The position numbers and the translations under genes are program-made. DNA of 64,000 nt, from contig OX328126.1 in NCBI GenBank assembly GCA_946811695.1, positions 88,314,785 to 88,378,784 of the forward strand, given 5' to 3'. Below the pieces are notes generated by a model that saw only the letters and a program-made list of their open reading frames with translations, was not told where the DNA came from and made no database searches. Shown here piece by piece: positions 57,700-64,000 of this stretch. The DNA comes from Gonocerus acuteangulatus (lineage: Eukaryota > Arthropoda > Insecta > Hemiptera > Coreidae). How positions within the stretch are numbered: position 1 is the first letter of the stretch; every line of letters begins with the position of its first letter.

Positions 57700-57742
57700 G
57701 AGGAAAGTGCTTAGTTATGCAGCTCCTGCGTGACGGAATTTT
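57700..57742 (-). mobile_element. isolated HLB terminal fragment
   Basis: GAGGAAAGTGCTTAGTTATG then CAGCTCCTGCGTGACGG and AATTTT. Only the last 43 bp of an HLB element, fused after a broken HLA copy; suggests recombination or template switching between the families. Confidence 0.6.
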
Positions 57743-57888
57743 AAAATTTGGTTGCATTTGGAGGTAAGGAAGTATTAGAAAAAAATTATATTAAGAGTTT
57801 TCGGATCTTGGTATATTTTCTAAAATATCTTTAAAACGGTTTTTGTCACTGTTTACCTAAATTTTTAAAGGGTTATTGTTGTTAGCGC

Positions 57889-59242
57889 GGTTACTCCCTA
57901 CCTCCATACGGAGAACCCGCTTATGAGGTTGACCTCATGACGCAATCCGGAAGTGCCGACTAGAAACTTTCTCGTTTCAGACCTCATAGATCACGAAAAT
58001 ATAGGTGGTTCAAATTTGTGTATATATATATATATATATGCTTGTCTGTTCGCTCTCTAGCAAGCACAAAAATGGTCAGGCAGCACAAAAAAATTTTAAT
58101 GAAATTTGGTGCAAAAATCTGTCGTCTAATTTGAAAGGTCAAATTCGTTAACCAACTGAATCTGCCCACTGAAAGATCGTTTTTGGGGCGAAATTCGCGC
58201 AAAAAAAATCGTAACGCTTACGTTTTTGAGTTTATATGCTTGCAGGTACTTGTTTTATATGTTTATTAACATAGGAAAACGAATGAAACCATTTCTGAGG
58301 CGATATCTCTAACCGTTCCTGAGAAAAGTGGAATCAAAGTTTTTGTAAGTCATTATTTTTTTGTGGGTACTTAGAATTGCGGGATTCAATTGAAATATTT
58401 TCTACATGTTGGAAATTAATCCCAATTAATATGTTTAAATGTTGGTTATATTTGGAGTTATGGAAGTATGCGAAAAAAAATATTTTATTAATAGAAATGA
58501 AAAGTTTTCGGATTTTCATACATTTTTCGTAAATATCTCGATAACGGTTGGGAAATCGTGGTAAGTGGAAGGTGACCATTCGAATGCTTACTAAATTCTC
58601 TAAAAAAAAAAGGTTCTGAAGCAATATTCGATGGGGCAACGTCAATCAGAGATATAAGTGCTTAAAACTGAAAAGGTGTTTGTTTTGTTGTTTTGAAAGG
58701 GGTTTTCTCTTTGTTTATCTCACTTATTAATTGGTTGTTTTTTGTTTAAAATTGAATTTATCAGTAAAATTAGTATTGTAGTTAAAGAAGCTAAGAAACT
58801 ATAAAAGGTATTGGTAATAAGTTTTGAGTGGCTGTGGTAATCAAGATGGCTGTGGCCAATATCATGATGGCGTATACATAGGTTTGTTTTGAATTCTATC
58901 TATATAACCTTTTTCGTAGCCTCCAACTGAAGTTATCGTTACTGAAGCACATATTTACAGTTGATTATAACAGTAAAACGAATTTGCTAGTAAAACAAGA
59001 TACTTAAAATGACAACGATTTTTTGGTTGTTTAGAATAGAGCCTTTTCAGCAGACGTCGAAGAGTAAGTACGTTTTCAGTACATAATTGTATTGACATAT
59101 ACAGATTAAGAATTATCCGCTTCTGTGTAAGTTGGCTACTGTCAGTTTCCTGTGATTTGTGATGCTAATCTATTCCAACTCTTCGAGATGTAAGTAACCG
59201 CCCTAAGATGACGCAGTTCCTGCGAGTCGGACTTTTTTTTTT
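57889..59242 (-). mobile_element. HLA element, diverged copy
   Basis: Hairpin end GTTAGCGCGGTTACTCCC with imperfect hairpin, short (TA)n (58019-58039), and end ACCGCCCTAAGATGACGCAG, TTCCTGCGAGTCGGAC, T10 at 59242. More diverged than copies 2-5. Confidence 0.6.
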
Positions 59243-60074
59243 AATTGCATTTACCAGTAAAATGATATTTTATTATTAGTGTTTCCAAGAGCGATCGTAG
59301 AGAAAGAGGATACAATCAATTTATCAGACTTATTTAGTAGTAGATTCGTAGTAGTTAATCTCGAATGTGGATTGATTCGAATCGAAATGGAATACGAACT
59401 TTGTAGGTAATTGTAAGTAACCGTGAAATCGATCCATGTCGTAGATCGTTCTTCTGGGCATAGAAGATCGATCTTATCTCGTCGATGTTTTTTTGTGGAT
59501 CGATCTGTTTATTTCGATTCATATTCAAAAATCGCTCATCAGTGACCTTCCAATTCTGTGGCGAGATAAATATTGCACTAAACCCCTGCAATAGATTGGA
59601 CGAGATATTGAAGGACGAACTATGTTCATGAACTCTATATAGTGTCAATACTATCTGAATGCTTTCTCAGCTGATCTTTATCCTAACCTCTTTCAGAGCA
59701 GTTTGACAATCCTTTCCAAAGCACTGCTCCATAGCCTTGGAACAACACTGAGGTTTGTCACTCAGGTTAGACAGGGTAGATTTATTACCTCTTTGGCAGG
59801 GGTAACCTTACGGCGCCTTTAGCACTTTCGGCTATATACATTCAGGAACAAAAAAAAACCGGCCACTCTTAATTTTGTTGGCTAAAAGCAGTGAAAGAAA
59901 CTGATTTGTTTCGGTTATCTAAGGATGTATACAAGCAAACAACAATATGCCAATAACGTTGTGTTTACGATTTCAACAAGTGTCTGTTTTTGGTCCCTGA
60001 GTACAAATATATAATTATTATTTTTAGGCTTCGCAACTTTGGCGATTCGTTTGATTGTTACATATTTACAAAAG
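59243..60074. other. non-coding stretch
   Basis: A 97-residue minus-strand frame (59355-59648) has no recognised domain. Nothing else identified. Confidence 0.35.
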
Positions 60075-60316
60075 GTCAGGCCCCGAGACAGTTTACTCAC
60101 CTGACCTTATCATAATCATTGTAATATTTTTTTAGACAGCCCCGGAAGTGCCAACAATGGTTGGCTTCTTCCGAATTTTGTATGGTTTTTATTTTGTTTT
60201 AATTTTACCGTTTTGTTTAATTTATACATAGCATATATCTGTATCATCTAACTTGATTATTGTACTTATAATGATTTGTACAGAGTTCAAATAAAAAAAA
60301 ATAAAAAAATAAAAAA
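60075..60316 (+). mobile_element. 3' end of a LINE, A-rich tail
   Basis: GGAAGTGCCAACAATGGTTG, TTTGTACAGAGTTCAAATAA and the tail (A)nT repeats match 22940-23190. Non-coding 3' UTR of a 5'-truncated copy, by inference. Confidence 0.5.
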
Positions 60317-60643
60317 GTTACAAATGAGTGAATCTAGAACAAACTTTTAAGAGAAAAAAAAGTAAGGAAAAAATATCATAAAACAAAATAGTGGCAACAA
60401 AATGTTTTGGGCGTAACTTTATATACCTCCCAAAATTCTTAGTTATAATAATGGACGTTAAAATTTAAACTTTATATACATATTTTCATTCATGTATGTA
60501 TTATTTAATTTTGTTGATTTGCGGGTACGTTAAATCTTGTTATAGACAGTAATGTGTTGTAGATATTTTAGTTTAGTGTTTATGTGTATACTGTCAGGTG
60601 TGAGTAGCTTCTGGATATCGTGAGGTATGTCAAGATGACTACG

Positions 60644-60940
60644 TTATCTGCATTCTGTCAATATGTGTTTTACTGTAAGTGTTGTGTTGCGGTATTTACA
60701 AATTGGTCTGCCTGTCCCGTCCATAAGATAGGAATGTGTCAGGAAAGTATGTCCAATACGCAATCTTGTTAATATTACTTCTATATTAACAGGAGACCAC
60801 ATATAGGTTTGATGGTCAGGGTGGAACTTATACTTACAGCTTGTATCTTTATTTGTCCGTCTATCTGCAGATGCGTAACACACTTGCAAGTCTATACTGA
60901 AGGTACAGTATCCAAAACACTCATCGCCACTAAAGTCCAC
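60644..60940 (-). pseudogene. I/Jockey-type LINE C-terminal fragment
   Basis: 98-residue frame ending VILTRLRIGHTFLTHSYL, MDGTGRPICKYRNTTLTVKH, ILTECR. The ILTRLRIGHT.LTH.YL and C..C...LTVKHIL.EC patterns are the region after RNase H in I/Jockey-type LINE proteins. The frame stops in the Cys-His motif; RT and the rest are missing. No intact LINE here. Confidence 0.75.
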
Positions 60941-60958
60941 GGCGGACCGCGGCCGTGT

Positions 60959-61016
60959 GGCTCCACACTACATTATACTCGGTGATTTCAATGCACATCA
61001 TCATGAGTGGCAATGC
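60959..61016 (+). pseudogene. LINE endonuclease scrap (GDFNAHH motif)
   Basis: In the plus frame: APHYIILGDFNAHHHEW. The GDFNAHH..W block is the conserved apurinic-type endonuclease motif of Jockey/I-type LINEs. It faces away from the C-terminal fragment at 60644-60940, so the two come from different insertions or an inversion. Frame is lost soon after. Confidence 0.65.
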
Positions 61017-61394
61017 TTATCGAACGACAGGGTGCTGTTTAATGCATGAGCCTTTGCTGGTCCACGCAGCACACCCTCCAATTCAAACTGCAAGCTGCCG
61101 TCATAACAAGTTTATGAAGCAGGGCCCGGACTGTCAACCCAAGGATGTGTACCTAGCTCGCCACCTTCGGGCAAAACGGGACAGCACCAGTGGCTTTCTA
61201 AACCTACCATATTCACGGCCTTACCATATGATAGACTTTCTAAACATAAGATATTTTTGAGGTAGGTCTAATTAAGATCAGCACCACACCCACACACCAA
61301 CCTCCATTGTAAGGATGCTACGCTAATTACGTGTACACCTGTAGTGCAGAGGTATACGATAAATACGCTTTAGCTCCACTCGACAAACGTATGT

Positions 61395-61465
61395 AATGTA
61401 CTGTATAACATACAGTCTTCTTTTTCGCACATGGCCACCCCGCCAGCGCGAACGCCAGAGGATTC
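61395..61465 (+). repeat. dispersed repeat R (partial copy)
   Basis: AACATACAGTCTTCTTTTTC, GCACATGGCCACCCCGCC and CGCGAACGCCAG match the first half of repeat R. Followed by a family S SINE scrap (61495-61570: GTGTGGTCCGTATTATGCTC, CGGCCGCCTGAT). Confidence 0.5.
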
Positions 61466-61597
61466 TTGATTATAGGGCACACTTTGAAATAGTGTGGTCC
61501 GTATTATGCTCCGGCCGCCTGATATTCTCCTTTGCGCAGTACCCATTAAATGAATTAAAGCATGGGTATGCCTAGAGCATATTTATGCTAAAATAAT

Positions 61598-61722
61598 TTA
61601 CTCTATAACATACAGTCTTCTTTTTCGTACGTGGCCACCGCGCATGCGCGAACACCAGCGGACACTTTTTTGTAACGTTTTTTCCCAGTTTAGTCATCGC
61701 TAAAGCATATGTATGCTAAAAT
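61598..61722 (+). repeat. dispersed repeat R (copy 2)
   Basis: Aligns with 46655-46785 from AACATACAGTCTTC to TATGCTAAAATTG. Confidence 0.55.
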
Positions 61723-62097
61723 TGTAAAAAAAAGTTAGGAGGCTGTATTACCCCTTAAGATGTATCAGTATTTAAGTGTAGCTAACGAAAACCACATAAC
61801 GCCGCCGTGCCTGGAATCTGCTGACGTATCTTGATAGAGTGCAGCTAGACTTGAAGGTCATGAGGCAGAACAATGCCAGAATTTCTAGCTAGATAGCTTC
61901 GGCTTTGTTAGTTCATTATCCCAGAACAACATCACACTAAGCAGCGTTTTTTTCTTAGCTCTTAGTATTTACATCTCGTTAGGCAATCCTTTATCATCGG
62001 TACTCTTTTCATTTTATTACCCCTTTAAATAGAATACAAAACACAGCTACAAAATATTCTTCTGCTAGTCTATTATACGCGCATTAACCCATTCGAG

Positions 62098-62432
62098 GTG
62101 ACGATTTGTTTCGAACACGGTCCCCAGGAGCAAATTTTTCTTTTCTTAGTACTGTTCATTTTCAATAAAAATGCATGTTTGCTATGGAAATCACCCAATT
62201 TGTAAGTGAATTCACATAAATAAGATCATTGCACACCGGTTGTGCAGCTCGCACTTCAGAAAATGTTTATTGCAAGGAGCGGATTGAGCACTATTATATA
62301 TTTTTTTTCTTGTACTTCACAGATTTCATTAGTTCAAGAAAAATTACATTTCGACGACTATTTTACTCAGAATAACTGATAATTGCACATTACTGTTAAT
62401 GCACACATGTTGTGCAAACGGTCTCGAATGGG
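62098..62432. mobile_element. piggyBac-type MITE
   Basis: Ends CCCATTCGAG (62098) and CTCGAATGGG (to 62432) are perfect inverted repeats, flanked on both sides by TTAA (62094-62097 and 62433-62436). TTAA duplication with CCC..GGG ends is the piggyBac signature. The subterminal words TTGCACACCGGTTGTGCA and GCACACATGTTGTGCA may be transposase-binding repeats. 335 bp, no coding capacity. Confidence 0.82.
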
Positions 62433-62470
62433 TTAAGAATTCACCTTTCGGATCACGTAGAAAAAATTAA

Positions 62471-62740
62471 TTAAACTAAATAAGCTATTGGTTTGGTAGA
62501 AAAATAATACAGATTTTTACATGACCTATTCGTTTCAGATGGCGAAAAACGGTTGTGGTTAACACCAACATCTCTCGCAATGTCTCGAGTAGTTTTGCGA
62601 GGATTTTCTTCCACCAAGCCCCTGTTGGTCGTAAACAGTAACAGAAGGCCTACCGGAACCTTCCTGGTCCTAGAGATCAAAATGTCTAAGGCGAATTTTT
62701 TGAAACCATCGCTGCAATTGATGTTGTTATGAGGAAAATT
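62471..62740 (-). pseudogene. mariner transposase N-terminal relic
   Basis: Minus strand: LQRWFQKIR..HFDL, then DQEGSGRPSV in one frame, and LVEENPRKTTRDIARDVGVN in another. This is the mariner order: W(F)xKF / DEERSGRP / LVE.DP..TTRELA..LGVS helix-turn-helix. Frameshifts and stops inactivate it, and no catalytic domain follows. Confidence 0.75.
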
Positions 62741-63002
62741 TGTTTTGACATATTGAATTTCAGATGGCCTTACTCATAGAGAATGTAACACAAATATGTT
62801 ATGTGTATCACAAATATTGTGATAATGGGTGATTCTACAGAAAAGTAGCACTTTTGGTGAAAACTTTTTACTTTTTTTTTTTTATTTTCTTTTTTTGATT
62901 TTTACCTCAGAGATAAAAATCAAAAAAAATATTATCAAAGCATTGGTAAATTAGTTTTCTTGGCCTAAGTGGCCAAAAAGCAGCCATTTTGTTATTGGGT
63001 TG

Positions 63003-63945
63003 CAGGGGAGTGAGGATAAGAGCAAAAAAACAATATTTTTTTGGAGTATATGTTTCTAACGGCCATTCCGAACATGGTATATTAAACCGGGGAAATGGCA
63101 AAAGCCTTGACGAAAACACTTCTTGGGAAAATATAATTAAACAATCTTTTTCGTACTGACAGGGTAGTGAAAAAAAATTTAATCCTCACTTCCCTGTTGA
63201 GAAAACGTAAAAAAAAGCACATTTGTGTCAATTATTTTTATTTAATAAATTAACAGAACAGAAGGAAATACTACTAGCCCAAAGGTTTTAGTATAAATTG
63301 CCAAACTTAGTATTTTTTTTTTTTAATATCAATTCCGTCGTGTGCCTCAGTGTTGTACTATAATTGACAGGGGAGTGAGAAACAGGGCAGGGATAATTTT
63401 GAGGTTTGGATCACCTGTAGCACACCCTGTTTACAATGAAAAGCTTTTAATGACATCTATACAAAGTGTTTTGGGGTACTTATCAAACAATGTTATCAAA
63501 TCACAAGAATAAAAATCAACTGATTTTTTATGAAGAGCAGGGGAGTGATAAACAATTTTTACAACTCGTCATTTTACTTGAAAAAAACTTTCAAAGTAGA
63601 TCCTCTCTTTCCAGAAATCAAAATCAAGCTCAAATCATTTGTTTTGTGTACATTGAGATTCTAAATTAGCTGACTGAAAAATAAAAAAAACACATTTACG
63701 CTTCACAAATATTGTGTTTTCATTGTGACAGGGGAGTGATAAAATTTTGTGTGACAGACATTAGTGAAGCTTTTGTCATCCTTTAGGATAATATTTTTTA
63801 GTTTTTTCTCTTTCAGCTACATTCGTGAGGGCATAATGAAAAAAAATACTCTAACAAAAAACTTCCTGCAAGTTATTGTAGCCCTAAAAAAATCAACGAA
63901 AGTTACAAACCCGAGTAGTGTTACAGGGCAGGGGAGTGAGAATTA
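63003..63945 (+). repeat. diverged array marked by CAGGGGAGTGA boxes
   Basis: The box CAGGG(G/T)AGTGA(G/T/A) occurs at about 63003, 63160, 63368, 63539, 63728 and 63929 (steps of about 157-208) with the preceding text often GA or G, and an inverted variant TCACTTCCCTG at about 63187. The DNA between boxes is AT-rich and does not align by eye. It continues to the window edge. Reading frames here are unremarkable. Confidence 0.6.
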
Positions 63946-64000
63946 GGGATTTGCAAAGCTCCAGCTCCAGATCAAAGGTTGCTACAGATCATCAAGTGTA

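Overview
The window looks like an intergenic, transposon-saturated piece of an animal nuclear genome. It is AT-rich and contains no host gene that I can recognise. I favour an arthropod. The reasons are mariner-, pogo/Tigger-, piggyBac- and Merlin-type DNA transposon remains, I/Jockey-like LINE fragments, tRNA-derived SINEs, Penelope-like elements (PLEs) with GIY-YIG and hammerhead sequences, and short repeats of the 'CCCGTGCTTCG' and 'CCCGCGACTTCGTCCGCG' kind common in insect genomes. A mollusc or another invertebrate is not excluded. Nearly all long open frames are translations of (TA)n or of tandem repeats.

Two related repeat families, called HLA and HLB here, form the backbone (about 9.7-22 kb, 29-38.6 kb, 47-50.6 kb and 54-59 kb). 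Both have one end with AGTCCG and a GCAGGA(G/A)CTGC-like core, and an opposite end made of a short hairpin. Both carry a subterminal inverted repeat, an internal (TA)n tract at a fixed place, and insertion into oligo-A/T. HLB also has a core of about 140-150 bp tandem units. This plan fits non-autonomous Helentron/HINE (DINE-1-like) elements; that classification is inference. Other elements nest in and around them: a SINE shared at the same site by three HLA copies, PLE segments, and a Tigger element.

The most interesting signal is a set of hammerhead-ribozyme-like sequences in PLE segments (at about 1.75, 2.07, 2.69, 7.6, 7.69, 7.83, 8.24, 11.95, 11.99, 13.52, 15.07, 19.95, 25.64, 33.67 and 33.83 kb). 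They share CUGANGA, stem II, GAA, a tiny palindromic stem III, a cleavage-site nucleotide and a matching stem I. All of them appear to carry one extra nucleotide between CUGANGA and stem II. Many sit in near-perfect inverted repeats beside (TA)n.

Other notable items are a 465-bp Merlin-type element with 31-bp inverted repeats, an 8-bp target duplication and a surviving transposase C-terminus; a Tigger/pogo element whose interior became a 101-bp satellite carrying the transposase start codon in every monomer; a piggyBac-type MITE with TTAA ends; a 5'-truncated LINE with a 15-bp target duplication; five tandem-repeat arrays outside the Tigger satellite (23.2, 39.2, 50.7, 52.9 and 53.5 kb); and at the right edge a box CAGGGGAGTGA recurring about every 160-210 bp in otherwise unalignable sequence.
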